A stretch of DNA of 64,000 bases from NCBI RefSeq assembly GCF_014641595.1, contig NZ_BMIA01000003.1, positions 496,001 through 560,000 of the forward strand, given 5' to 3'. Every line of letters begins with the position of its first letter. Position 1 is the stretch's first letter. Below are positions 45,108 to 53,549 of the stretch, piece by piece. The notes below the pieces were generated by a model. The model was given only the letters and a program-made list of their open reading frames with translations, did not search any database and was not told the origin of the DNA. Position numbers and translations under genes: made by a program. This stretch comes from Dyadobacter endophyticus. Its GTDB lineage: Bacteria > Bacteroidota > Bacteroidia > Cytophagales > Spirosomataceae.

Positions 45108-47560
45108 TGAATATTAATTGTAGGACTATATACGGCTGGTTGATTCTCCTGATTCTGACGGGGCTATTTTCCTGCGCACCCAAACCCACTTCCAAAGGTT
45201 ACCTGTTGGGTAATTCGTCCATCAAGGGCAATCGCGTGGTGAGCGACTCGGAACTGGACGCATTAATTCCCCAAAAACCGAACCGACGGTTACTGGGTCT
45301 TCCTATCTTCCCTTACGTTGGTCTTTACCGTTTTGGCGAGCTGTTTTACAACCGCGAGGAAAAACAGCGCAAGGTGATCGAGGTGACGCAAAATTACCAG
45401 AAAGAATCCCAGGAACACGCAGATTCCCCGCGAAAGCTTGAAAGAATCAACACCAGGTATGCCAAAAAACTGGAAAAAGCGCAGATACGGGCTACACAGG
45501 GCAACTTCTGGATGCGCGTGATGGGGGAAGCTCCTGTCTATTACATTCAGGCCGACGTAAGGCAGAATGCCGAGAAAATGCAGAAATACCTGTACAACAA
45601 CGGTTTTTTTGATGCGAAAGTAACTTTTGATCCTGATACGATTTTTAAGAGGATAAGGGTCAATTACCTCGTCGCAGAAAACCGGGCGACAATGATCCGC
45701 AACATTCAGTATGTGGTCAACAACGACCTCGCTGATAGCCTCATCAAAGCCGATGGGAAGAATGCAGCGCTGCAACCACGCAAACGTTACGACGGCGACG
45801 CGTTCGAAGAGGAACGTATCCGCATTGAAACTTTGCTTCGGAATGATGGTTACATGGGCTTTTCCCGGCAGAATATCAGTTACATCGTGAACGATACAAT
45901 TACGAACGGGCCTACCGACAGCCTATTCAAATCGGTGGATGTGCGCGTCAAGGTCGATATGCCCCCAGCAGCCAACAAGCGCTATTCGGTCAATTCGGTC
46001 AATTTTGAGATACTCCCGCCATCGGGAGTGCCGGATTCGATTTTCAGGAAAGATACCAGCATGTATGAAGGCATCAGATATGTGTTTTCGGATAAAAAAT
46101 TCTCCCGGAAAGTACTCGACACTAAGATGCAGGTACGGCCCCAGGCTTGGTACAGCCAGAAAAAAGAGCGCGACACCCAGCAGCAATTGTCGCTAACCGA
46201 CCAGTTCCGCTTTGTCAATTACAACTACACGCTCGATTCGACCGGTCGGGGTATTAACAGCTATTTCAAAGCCATCCCGCTCGACAAGTATCAGATCTCG
46301 ACCGACCTCGGCCTGAATGTAATCCAGTTACAGGGCACACCGGGTCCATTTGCCAACCTCTCTTACAAGATCCGGAATGTCTTCAACGGAATGGAAAACT
46401 TCGAAACCAACATCCGGGGGGGTATCGAACTCGTACCGAATTTTGTGGGTAACCGCGAGATTTACAAGAGTGAAGAGATCGGCGTCAATGCGTCTTTAAC
46501 CTTCCCAAGGTTGCTTACCCCGCAGAATTTATTCCAAAGGCAGACTGCCAACAACAATCCGCGAACTCAGCTAAGCCTCGGCTACAATTATGTGAACCGA
46601 CCGGAATACACGCGTACCAACGTCAAGATTAATACCAACTATTCTTGGCAGCCGTCCCGGACCACGCTCGTCAATGTATCGCTGGTCGACCTTAACATCA
46701 TTAATAATACGTACCTCCGCGACAATTTCCGCGTGCTTCTGGACACCTTGAAAAACCGGGGCAATAACCTCATTTACAGCTTCAAATCAGCGTTCGTTTC
46801 GGACCTCAATGCCAATTTCGTTTACAATACCAACTCGCTCATCGGGCCGCAAAAGAAAGCCCATTACTTTCGGATCGCAGTGGAATCGGGTGGCACGACG
46901 CTGAACTTCTTACCCCGGCAACGCGAAGTGATCAGGGGAATGTTTGGCGACAGCCTTCAATTTTACAAATACATCCGCTGGAATGCCGACTACCGCCGTT
47001 ACTGGCCTGCTGGAAGAAGATCGGCATTGGTGGCCCGCGTGAATACCGGCGCGATTTACAGTTATGGCGATAACAAGGTCCCTCCGTACGAAAAGTACTT
47101 TTTTGCGGGTGGTTCGAACAGCCTGCGTGCATGGCTGCCCCGGCGGCTCGGCCCCGGCTCGGCCAAACCGATTACCTACAACGACCTTTCTATTGAAGCC
47201 CCGGGAGAGTTCTTGCTCGAAGGAAACCTGGAATGGCGTGGCTATCTGGCCAAGTTCTTCGGCGATATCAACTATGCTTTGTTCATTGACGCCGGAAATG
47301 TGTGGCGATTAGGGAATAATGCTACATCTGATGACCAGAAACTCAAAGCAGATAAATTCCTCAGGGAAATCGCTGTCGGAACGGGTTTTGGGATCCGGTA
47401 TGACCTTTCTTTCTTCGTTCTCCGCTTCGATTTTGGTGTGAAGGTGTACGATCCTGCGTTGGAGCGATTTGTCCTCGATGAATTACAATTGAAACACCTT
47501 TTCAGGCGTACGGAGGCCAATTCACTGAATATCAACCTTGGGGTAGGTTACCCATTCTGA
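45098..47560 (+). CDS. BamA/TamA-family (Omp85) outer-membrane assembly protein
   Basis: An 820-residue protein with a lipoprotein-type signal (YGWLILLILTGLFSC), POTRA-like repeats (PVYYIQADVRQNAEKMQKYLYNNGFFDAKV, RIRIETLLRNDGYMGFSRQNISYIV) and a C-terminal Omp85 barrel (KYFFAGGSNSLRAWLPRRLGPGS, EFLLEGNLEWRGYLAKFFGDINYALFIDAGNVW, final YPF). The lipid anchor and composition are typical of the Bacteroidota TamA-like branch rather than of the essential BamA. No ATG exists before the signal peptide; TTG at 45098 or at 45107 must serve. The 5' end overlaps the TrmH-type gene by 10 bp or 1 bp, so its promoter lies inside that gene. Confidence 0.9.
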   Translation: MTTLNINCRTIYGWLILLILTGLFSCAPKPTSKGYLLGNSSIKGNRVVSDSELDALIPQKPNRRLLGLPIFPYVGLYRFGELFYNREEKQRKVIEVTQNYQKESQEHADSPRKLERINTRYAKKLEKAQIRATQGNFWMRVMGEAPVYYIQADVRQNAEKMQKYLYNNGFFDAKVTFDPDTIFKRIRVNYLVAENRATMIRNIQYVVNNDLADSLIKADGKNAALQPRKRYDGDAFEEERIRIETLLRNDGYMGFSRQNISYIVNDTITNGPTDSLFKSVDVRVKVDMPPAANKRYSVNSVNFEILPPSGVPDSIFRKDTSMYEGIRYVFSDKKFSRKVLDTKMQVRPQAWYSQKKERDTQQQLSLTDQFRFVNYNYTLDSTGRGINSYFKAIPLDKYQISTDLGLNVIQLQGTPGPFANLSYKIRNVFNGMENFETNIRGGIELVPNFVGNREIYKSEEIGVNASLTFPRLLTPQNLFQRQTANNNPRTQLSLGYNYVNRPEYTRTNVKINTNYSWQPSRTTLVNVSLVDLNIINNTYLRDNFRVLLDTLKNRGNNLIYSFKSAFVSDLNANFVYNTNSLIGPQKKAHYFRIAVESGGTTLNFLPRQREVIRGMFGDSLQFYKYIRWNADYRRYWPAGRRSALVARVNTGAIYSYGDNKVPPYEKYFFAGGSNSLRAWLPRRLGPGSAKPITYNDLSIEAPGEFLLEGNLEWRGYLAKFFGDINYALFIDAGNVWRLGNNATSDDQKLKADKFLREIAVGTGFGIRYDLSFFVLRFDFGVKVYDPALERFVLDELQLKHLFRRTEANSLNINLGVGYPF

Positions 47561-47592
47561 TCGAATTCCGGCTATCGCCAACATATGACAGT

Positions 47593-47625
47593 TTGTCAGT
47601 TTTCATCCAAATTTTCCTATCTTTG
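47593..47625 (+). promoter_or_regulatory. Promoter of miaB with an overlapping small dyad
   Basis: TTG (47593-47595), 22 nt, TATCTTTG (47618-47625), about 28 nt before the ATG. The -33 element lies inside the dyad TGACA-GTT-TGTCA (47586-47598), which may be a regulator site. Confidence 0.6.
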
Positions 47626-47653
47626 CGCTTTGAGCGTTTAAGAATTCCTTCTC

Positions 47654-49135
47654 ATGGAGCATAGAATTGCAGATTCACTAAAAATTTTGACAGCGGCGGA
47701 CAAGGAAGCCTGCGAAACCGTGAGGGTTTCGGAAGACGAACCGGTTTCAGGAAAGAAGAGGCTGTTTATCGAAAGTTATGGCTGCCAGATGAACTTCTCC
47801 GACAGCGAGATTGTCGCTTCCGTTATGCGCGAAGCAGGCTTTGCTACAACCTCGGACGTCAACAATGCGGATCTGATATTTCTGAATACCTGTTCCATCC
47901 GCGACAACGCGGAACAAAAGGTAAGGAACCGTCTGAAACATCTCAATTTCATTAAAAAAAATAAGCCCGGAACGCTTATTGGCGTGCTCGGGTGTATGGC
48001 CGAACGCCTCAAAACGAAGTTTCTGGAAGAGGAAAAGATGGTCGATATCGTGACCGGGCCGGATGCTTACCGCGATCTTCCACGACTCGTAGAGGAGGCA
48101 GGAACAGGGCAAAAAGGTGTAAATGTATTCCTTTCGCGTGAGGAAACTTACGCAGACATTGCCCCTATCCGACTGAATTCCAACGGCGTATCTGCATTTG
48201 TTTCGATCATGCGTGGTTGCGATAATATGTGCAGCTTCTGTGTGGTACCGTTCACACGTGGCCGCGAGCGCAGCCGCGACCCATATTCTATCGTCAGGGA
48301 AGCCGAAGATCTTTTCAATGACGGTTACCGCGAAGTAACATTGCTCGGCCAGAATGTCGACAGTTATAAATGGACGCCCGGCGGGACGCCGGAAGGCGGT
48401 GCTGCCGACGAAGCTGCGGGCCCAGCCCTGGTAAACTTCGCAAACCTGCTCGAAATGGTGGCGAAAGTCAACCCCGAACTACGCGTCCGGTTTAGTACTT
48501 CACATCCCAAGGACATTACCGACGAGGTGCTGTATACCATCAAAAAGTACGATAACATCTGCAACCACATACATTTACCTGCCCAAAGCGGTAATACCCG
48601 CGTGCTGGAAATCATGAACCGGACTTATACCCGCGAGTGGTACATCGATCGCATCGATGCGATTCGCCGGATCCTGGGTGAAGATTGCGGTATCTCGCAC
48701 GATATGATCGCGGGATTCTGCACCGAGACGGAAGAAGAGCACCGGGATTCAATGTCGCTGATGGAATATGCCCGATTCGATTTCGGATATATGTTTACCT
48801 ATTCCGAACGTCCGGGTACGCTCGCTGCGAAGAAATTTGCGGACGACATTCCGGAAGACGTCAAGAAAAGAAGGCTTGCGGAGATTATCGAAGTACAGCG
48901 GCGCCTTTCACTCGAGCGCAACCAGCGACTGCTGGGTAGCGTTCAGAAAGTGCTGATCGAAGGCCCTTCCAAAAAGTCGGATGAGGACTTCAGTGGGCGG
49001 AGCGACCAGAACAAAATGGTCGTTTTTCCCCGCGAAAACCATAAAAAAGGACAATATGTTGACGTGCTCATTACCGACTGCAACGCCGCTACCCTGCTCG
49101 GACGGGTGTTGCAGCCCGAGCCGGTTTTGGATTAG
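47654..49135 (+). CDS. miaB: tRNA-2-methylthio-N6-isopentenyladenosine synthase MiaB
   Basis: A 493-residue radical-SAM methylthiotransferase modifying A37 of tRNAs reading UNN codons. UPF0004 domain cysteines: YGCQMNFSDSE, NTCSIRDNAEQKVRNRL and GVLGCMAERLK. Radical SAM CxxxCxxC: MRGCDNMCSFCVVPFTRGRERSRDP. A C-terminal TRAM domain (VLIEGPSKKS...YVDVLITDCNAATLLGRVL) binds tRNA. RSRDP and the lack of a CDKase-specific pattern favour MiaB over MtaB/RimO. It begins a plus-strand series leading to groEL. Confidence 0.97.
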   Translation: MEHRIADSLKILTAADKEACETVRVSEDEPVSGKKRLFIESYGCQMNFSDSEIVASVMREAGFATTSDVNNADLIFLNTCSIRDNAEQKVRNRLKHLNFIKKNKPGTLIGVLGCMAERLKTKFLEEEKMVDIVTGPDAYRDLPRLVEEAGTGQKGVNVFLSREETYADIAPIRLNSNGVSAFVSIMRGCDNMCSFCVVPFTRGRERSRDPYSIVREAEDLFNDGYREVTLLGQNVDSYKWTPGGTPEGGAADEAAGPALVNFANLLEMVAKVNPELRVRFSTSHPKDITDEVLYTIKKYDNICNHIHLPAQSGNTRVLEIMNRTYTREWYIDRIDAIRRILGEDCGISHDMIAGFCTETEEEHRDSMSLMEYARFDFGYMFTYSERPGTLAAKKFADDIPEDVKKRRLAEIIEVQRRLSLERNQRLLGSVQKVLIEGPSKKSDEDFSGRSDQNKMVVFPRENHKKGQYVDVLITDCNAATLLGRVLQPEPVLD

Positions 49136-49211
49136 CACATTGCCCTGTCTTTAAACCCGTTTTGACAAATTAACTAAGGCTTTCGGCCTGCCGGAAGCCC
49201 TCAGATATTTC

Positions 49212-50507
49212 ATGGATTCATCGGAAATACAAGCTATAAAGAACCGCTTTGGGATCATCGGCAACTCGTCGGGCCTGAACCACGCGATCAATGTAGCCGT
49301 GCAGGTCGCAGCGACTGATCTGACGGTTTTGATCACCGGTGAAAGCGGAAGTGGAAAGGAATCATTTTCAAAAATTATCCATAGCATCAGCTCGCGCAAG
49401 CACGGGCCGTTTATCGCCATCAACTGCGGCGCGATCCCGGAGGGCACGATCGACTCAGAGCTCTTCGGGCATGAGAAAGGTGCATTTACTGGTGCATTGG
49501 ATGCCAGAAAAGGATATTTTGAAACGACCAACAGCGGGACCATTTTCCTGGATGAAGTGGGTGAAATGCCACTTGGAACACAAGCAAGGCTGCTTCGTGT
49601 TTTGGAAAATGGGGAATATATTCGTGTCGGTTCTTCCAAAGTTTTAAAGACAAATGTCCGCGTAGTGGCAGCCACAAATGTCAATCTGCTCGACGCGGTG
49701 AACAATGGAAAGTTTCGGGAAGATTTGTATTACCGTCTGAATACAGTCCCCATTTACGTGCCGCCGCTGCGCGACCGTGGCGAGGATATTCTGCTGCTTT
49801 TCAGAAAGTTCACCAATGATTTCTCCGAGCGCTACCGTACCAAACCTGTCAGGCTGGACGGCGAAGCGCGCGATTTGCTGATCCAATATTCATTTCCGGG
49901 AAATATCCGTCAGCTCAAAAACATCGCCGAGCAGATTACCATTCTTGAAACCGATAAAGAACTGCCCATCAACGTTCAAACCCTCAATCATTACCTGAAC
50001 CCGGTGCAGCCGTCGAGCCGGAAGGCATTGGTACCACTTCGTTCAGGCGACGACAATGGCACTTCGTTTTCGGAAAGAGAGCTTTTATATAAAGTACTTT
50101 TCGATATGCGGCGGGATATGACGGAGTTGAAAAAACTCGTCAGAAATGTGCTTGAAAACGAGAAATATGGTGGCGACATTCTCAAAGACCATCAGGATCT
50201 GTTTAGTTCGATCAATAATGTGGAGCCTGTTATCACCACCCCTACGATTGAACCGGCGCGGCTGCTCACCCCTCCCCCGTCGCGAACGGTGGACCTGGAC
50301 CGCTACTCCGATGAACGTGATGAAATAGAAGATGTGGTGCACGTTACTGCCGAGGAAGAATCGCTTTCGCTGGAAGATAAAGAGAAAGAAATGATCATTA
50401 AGGCGCTTCGCAAGAATAATAACAAGCGAAAATACGCCGCGAATGCATTGGGCATTTCTGAGCGCACGTTATACAGGAAGATCAAACAATACGACATTGA
50501 AGAATAA
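49212..50507 (+). CDS. Sigma-54-dependent transcriptional activator without receiver domain
   Basis: A 431-residue bacterial enhancer-binding protein. An AAA+ domain begins almost at the N-terminus: Walker A GESGSGKE (43-50), the sigma-54 contact loop GAFTGA (90-95), Walker B LDEVGEMP, sensor VRVVAATN and FREDLYYRLN. A linker (about 265-385) precedes a Fis-type helix-turn-helix (KYAANALGISERTLYRKIKQY). There is no receiver, GAF or PAS domain, so activity is probably governed by level or a partner protein. It lies 76 bp after miaB and overlaps or abuts lptE. A near-consensus sigma-54 promoter occurs in this cluster before groES. Confidence 0.95.
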   Translation: MDSSEIQAIKNRFGIIGNSSGLNHAINVAVQVAATDLTVLITGESGSGKESFSKIIHSISSRKHGPFIAINCGAIPEGTIDSELFGHEKGAFTGALDARKGYFETTNSGTIFLDEVGEMPLGTQARLLRVLENGEYIRVGSSKVLKTNVRVVAATNVNLLDAVNNGKFREDLYYRLNTVPIYVPPLRDRGEDILLLFRKFTNDFSERYRTKPVRLDGEARDLLIQYSFPGNIRQLKNIAEQITILETDKELPINVQTLNHYLNPVQPSSRKALVPLRSGDDNGTSFSERELLYKVLFDMRRDMTELKKLVRNVLENEKYGGDILKDHQDLFSSINNVEPVITTPTIEPARLLTPPPSRTVDLDRYSDERDEIEDVVHVTAEEESLSLEDKEKEMIIKALRKNNNKRKYAANALGISERTLYRKIKQYDIEE

Positions 50508-51018
50508 TAGTAACGCCCGGAAAATGTGGGCATTCCTGATACTGATTTGCCCGCTTTTCATGTCGGGCTGCGGAGTGTATTCATTTACTGGGACTAACCT
50601 TTCTCCTGATATCAAGACATTCAGCGTGCTCAACTTCACGATGGGTACCGCGGGCGGGCCGAGCGATCTGCCGCAGCGACTGACAGAAGATTTGAAAGAA
50701 TACTTTCAACGAAATACCAGCCTTGTAAGCCAGCCGGGCGGAGGCGACCTCGTTCTCGAAGGTTCCATCACGGGTTATGACGTAACGCCCGCAGCGCCGA
50801 CAGCCAATGACCAGGCGGGGCTGAACCGATTGAACGTAACCGTACAAGTACGTTATACCAATGCAAAGGATGAGACGAAGAACCTCGATCAGTCGTTCAC
50901 CTACTACGCTGATTTTCCTCAGGATCAAACACTTAACCAAAACGAAGCAAGGCTTTTGCCGACGATCCGCGAAAACATTGTGCAGCAGATCTTTAATAAA
51001 TCCGCTGCCGACTGGTAG
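50497..51018 (+). CDS. lptE: LptE-family LPS-assembly lipoprotein
   Basis: A 173-residue outer-membrane lipoprotein: signal peptide and lipobox FMSGC, then GVYSFTGTNLSPDIKTFSVLNF, LPQRLTEDLKEYFQRNTSLV, GDLVLEGSITGYDVTPAA and NRLNVTVQVRYTN, the pattern of the Bacteroidota LptE (lipopolysaccharide assembly, LptDE). The start is a choice: TTG at 50497 gives the basic N-region MKNNSNARKMWAF and overlaps the upstream gene by 11 bp; ATG at 50524 gives a signal without positive charge. I prefer the TTG. Translational coupling with the sigma-54 activator is implied. Confidence 0.82.
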   Translation: MKNNSNARKMWAFLILICPLFMSGCGVYSFTGTNLSPDIKTFSVLNFTMGTAGGPSDLPQRLTEDLKEYFQRNTSLVSQPGGGDLVLEGSITGYDVTPAAPTANDQAGLNRLNVTVQVRYTNAKDETKNLDQSFTYYADFPQDQTLNQNEARLLPTIRENIVQQIFNKSAADW

Positions 51019-51077
51019 GAAAAGCCCGGCCCGAACTTTCAATTTCAACAACTCGACTTTCTCATTAATAACGGAAT

Positions 51078-51731
51078 ATGGCGCTCATCGATAAGGAAAC
51101 ATTTGATCAGTTGGTGAAAAACCCGGGGCTGATCACGGCAGATGTGATCCCGCAGCTGGAAGCCACGATCAAGGCATTTCCGTATTGCCAGATCCCCTAC
51201 TCCATGCTGGCCAAGGCATCCAGCCTCGCCGGTACTGAAAAACTGGAAGAAACCCGCCCGCGTGCAGCCGCATATGCGCTCAGCCGCGTGGCATTGCAGC
51301 AACTGGTGGAAAGCGACAACGAGCGTTACGATGCTACCGTGGACGTGGACGATATCCTCGAACCACAGATCGCGCCAGAGCCGCTCGACAGCGACGACAT
51401 TCTGATCACGACGGTCGAACAACAAGCTTCTGCCGAATCGCAACGCTCCGAAGAGCAGCGCAGGCAACAGCAGATCATCCAGGGTTTTATGAAAAAGAAC
51501 CCGCGCATTGCCCGTCAGGACAACAACCTCGAACCGGTAAGCATCGATCTGACCAGCCGTTTAGCAGCCGGCACGGAAGGCAGTATTGAAACCGAAGCAT
51601 TTGCCAATATCCTCATCCGGCAAGGCAAAATTGAAAAGGCGATAGACGTCTATCAAAAATTGATTTTGAAAAAACCGGAAAAAAGAAATTACTTTGCAAA
51701 AAAATTGAGCGAACTATACGCGAGATCATAA
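51078..51731 (+). CDS. Uncharacterised protein with C-terminal TPR-like helices
   Basis: I do not recognise a named family. The 217-residue protein has no signal peptide or membrane segment. The N-terminus (MALIDKETFDQLVKNPGLITADVIPQLEATIKAFPYCQIPYSMLAKAS) looks helical. The middle is acidic and then Gln/Arg-rich (SEEQRRQQQ). The C-terminal segment EAFANILIRQGKIEKAIDVYQKLILKKPEKRNYFAKKL reads as a tetratricopeptide-like helix pair. It lies between lptE and secG on the same strand, so an accessory role in envelope biogenesis or secretion is a guess from context. Confidence 0.7.
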   Translation: MALIDKETFDQLVKNPGLITADVIPQLEATIKAFPYCQIPYSMLAKASSLAGTEKLEETRPRAAAYALSRVALQQLVESDNERYDATVDVDDILEPQIAPEPLDSDDILITTVEQQASAESQRSEEQRRQQQIIQGFMKKNPRIARQDNNLEPVSIDLTSRLAAGTEGSIETEAFANILIRQGKIEKAIDVYQKLILKKPEKRNYFAKKLSELYARS

Positions 51732-51752
51732 AGAGTTCATTGACACATCACA

Positions 51753-51786
51753 CATTCAAAATTCAGTCATTCAGTCATTCAAAATT
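51753..51786 (+). repeat. Nested short direct repeats upstream of secG
   Basis: CATTCAAAATT occurs at 51753-51763 and 51776-51786, and between them CAGTCATT is repeated in tandem (51764-51771, 51772-51779). The block ends 9 bp before the secG ATG and would lie in its leader. Confidence 0.5.
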
Positions 51787-51795
51787 GTTTAAAGC

Positions 51796-52185
51796 ATGTA
51801 TTTGGGTTTAATTATTCTGGTTGCCATTGTTGCAGTGTTGTTGATTTTGGTTGTTCTCGTCCAAAATTCAAAAGGTGGAGGGCTTTCAAGCGAGTTTAGC
51901 GGCGCAGGAACTACCCAAATGTTCGGTGTTAAAAAGACGACCGACCTTCTCGAACAAATCACGTGGGGTCTGGCGAGCGCAGTGATCCTCATTTCACTTG
52001 TATCTTATATTATGGTCGGCGGTGCCAACACTGGTGCCGGAATCAACAGCGTGAACGTGGATAGAGCTCAGAATGCAGTAGTGCCAGGTGGCAAGATTGC
52101 GCCTGCACCCGCTACACAGGAAGGCGCGGCTCCTGCGGGAACGACAACTCCCGCTGCTACTCCCGTCGACACAGCTAAGAAATAA
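51796..52185 (+). CDS. secG: Preprotein translocase subunit SecG
   Basis: A 129-residue inner-membrane protein with two transmembrane helices (YLGLIILVAIVAVLLILVVLVQ and ITWGLASAVILISLVSYIMV) and the conserved cytoplasmic loop QNSKGGGLSSEFSGAGTTQMFGVKKTTDLLE, diagnostic for SecG. It is an auxiliary component of SecYEG protein export. The C-terminal Ala/Pro/Thr-rich extension (PAPATQEGAAPAGTTTPAATP) is longer than in proteobacterial SecG and is low complexity. An intrinsic terminator follows. Confidence 0.95.
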   Translation: MYLGLIILVAIVAVLLILVVLVQNSKGGGLSSEFSGAGTTQMFGVKKTTDLLEQITWGLASAVILISLVSYIMVGGANTGAGINSVNVDRAQNAVVPGGKIAPAPATQEGAAPAGTTTPAATPVDTAKK

Positions 52186-52206
52186 TAGGGCGTTAGCCGA
52201 TAAAAG

Positions 52207-52239
52207 AAAATCCTGCGACGAACATCGCAGGATTTTTTT
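52207..52239. terminator. Bidirectional intrinsic terminator after secG
   Basis: A 12-bp stem AAAATCCTGCGA (52207-52218) with 52225-52236 and a 6-nt loop, followed by T to 52239 on the plus strand and by TTTTCTTTTA on the minus strand. It serves secG and the convergent unknown gene. Confidence 0.9.
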
Positions 52240-52261
52240 ATGCCCAATATTAAAATCAGAT

Positions 52262-52969
52262 TTACGCCACATTGATCTCCCGCAGCATCAGCCTCTCCGC
52301 CACCGGCAGCAGCGTTTCGTGCAAAGGATATTCATATTTGGATTCCACCACATAAGTCGCCGGGTTCGGCATAGCCCGGTTCTGCTTCGTAAGGTCGACT
52401 TTTATCTGCGAAATCGTGTTTCCGAGGCCGATACGAACCGTATCGATATAGCTGGTTATCAGGTAACGCTCTTTCAATGCATTGTACAAGGCAAGCTGGT
52501 ATTGAAATATGCTCACCATCGGCTGAAACGTATGCAAAAAAAGCAGGTAACCTTCCTGCAAATGCAACGGCACAATACCCACGGGTGAAACCCGCACATT
52601 CTCTTCCACCTCCGAAAACCGCTCCGAACCTTCTTCAATGGATTTGGAAAAACGGGGGATCGCAAAGTCGAGCATGTAATTCAGGTCCGACATAAATGTG
52701 TCGTCCTGGTGCGTCTCTTCGTACTGCAACTGCCAGGTTTTGACATCGATACCTGTCAGGTTTTTAGGCAAGCCCATCCTGATCCGGCTTTTATTATTCC
52801 GGACGCTGACACACGTATTGAGGTGCAACTTCAATTCTGGCAGACACGGATGTAGTCGGTTGTGTGTGAACTGGTCCCGGACGTGCTGAAAGTAGGCCAT
52901 CAGCACATATTTTTTGTATTCAAAATCAAAAATTCCTTCGGTAAGCCAGTTTTTATCGAGCTCTGACAT
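52262..52969 (-). CDS. Conserved-looking hypothetical protein of unknown function
   Basis: I cannot assign this 235-residue protein. It has no signal peptide or membrane helix. Notable segments are WLTEGIFDFEYKKYVLMAYFQHVRDQFTHNRLHPCLPELKLHLN near the N-terminus and the closing YVVESKYEYPLHETLLPVAERLMLREI. The chosen ATG (52969) begins MSELDKNWLTEG; a longer frame reaches 53047 but would extend into the groES control region. It is the only minus-strand gene in the miaB-groEL series and is divergent from groES. Confidence 0.65.
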   Translation of the reverse strand: MSELDKNWLTEGIFDFEYKKYVLMAYFQHVRDQFTHNRLHPCLPELKLHLNTCVSVRNNKSRIRMGLPKNLTGIDVKTWQLQYEETHQDDTFMSDLNYMLDFAIPRFSKSIEEGSERFSEVEENVRVSPVGIVPLHLQEGYLLFLHTFQPMVSIFQYQLALYNALKERYLITSYIDTVRIGLGNTISQIKVDLTKQNRAMPNPATYVVESKYEYPLHETLLPVAERLMLREINVA

Positions 52970-53081
52970 AGGGTTCTTAATTTGGTGCCGATAAAATTTA
53001 ATCAATTCCTTTGCTGAAAGCAAGATTTCAGCATTCCTGACACGCAAATGACATTATAATACTATAACGCCACGCCTGAGT

Positions 53082-53091
53082 ACAAATTTGT
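53082..53091. promoter_or_regulatory. 10-bp palindrome upstream of groES
   Basis: ACAAATTTGT, a perfect palindrome, about 60-70 bp upstream of the start site predicted from the sigma-54 element. It could be an activator site for groES or belong to the divergent gene; symmetry and position only. Confidence 0.25.
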
Positions 53092-53121
53092 CACACTAGC
53101 CGGAAAAAATGTCAGAGCAAA

Positions 53122-53142
53122 CAGGCTGGCACGAATTGTGCT
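53122..53142 (+). promoter_or_regulatory. Near-consensus sigma-54 (-24/-12) promoter of groESL
   Basis: CAGGC followed by TGGCACG-AATT-GTGCT (53127-53142) matches the sigma-54 consensus mrNrYTGGCACG-N4-TTGCW at every defined position but one (first T of TTGC is G). GG and GC are at the required 10-bp spacing. The predicted start site is near 53153, a 44-nt leader before groES. No TAnnTTTG box is visible in the spacer. Alternative: the core GCAC-N5-GTGCTAA partly resembles the HrcA-binding CIRCE element, but CIRCE spacing is not met. Confidence 0.65.
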
Positions 53143-53196
53143 AACGGGATGGAAGTCTAATCATTACTGACAATTAAAAATAAACGTTTAATATTT

Positions 53197-53493
53197 ATGT
53201 CAACTTTAGCAGAAATACAAGTGAATGTACAACCGCTAGCTGACCGTGTTCTGATCGAACCAGCCCCAGCCGAAGAAAAAACAGCATTTGGTATCATTAT
53301 CCCTGATACTGCAAAAGAAAAGCCACAACGCGGAACCGTTCTCGCAGTTGGCCCCGGTAAAAAAGATGAGCCGCTTACAGTAAAAGTTGGAGATACCGTA
53401 TTGTACGGTAAGTACTCAGGTACTGAATTGGCGTATGAAGGAAAAGACGTCCTGATTATGCGCGAGTCGGATATCTATGCTATCATAGGTTAA
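53197..53493 (+). CDS. groES: Co-chaperonin GroES
   Basis: A 98-residue lid protein of the GroEL folding chamber. Segments typical of GroES are VQPLADRVLIEPAPAEEKTAFGIIIPDTAKEKPQRGTVLAVGPGK (including the mobile loop), VKVGDTVLYGKYSGTELAYEGKDVLIMRESDIYAII. Length and motif order are normal. groEL follows after 56 bp, so the two form the usual operon. The promoter appears to be of sigma-54 type. Confidence 0.98.
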   Translation: MSTLAEIQVNVQPLADRVLIEPAPAEEKTAFGIIIPDTAKEKPQRGTVLAVGPGKKDEPLTVKVGDTVLYGKYSGTELAYEGKDVLIMRESDIYAIIG

Positions 53494-53549
53494 TCCAAAT
53501 TACTCAGATTCAATAGTTTCTCTTAAAGTTTTTCAAATTCAAAACAATT

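Noticed and set aside
49183..49200. A second possible sigma-54 promoter before the activator gene
   Set aside because: GG and GC have the right spacing (49185-49186, 49197-49198), but the flanking bases match the consensus poorly and transcription would start at the start codon itself.
53127..53145. CIRCE element at groES
   Set aside because: The right half-site resembles CIRCE, but the arms are 5 bp apart instead of the required longer spacing and the left arm does not match beyond GCAC. Kept only as an alternative to the sigma-54 site.
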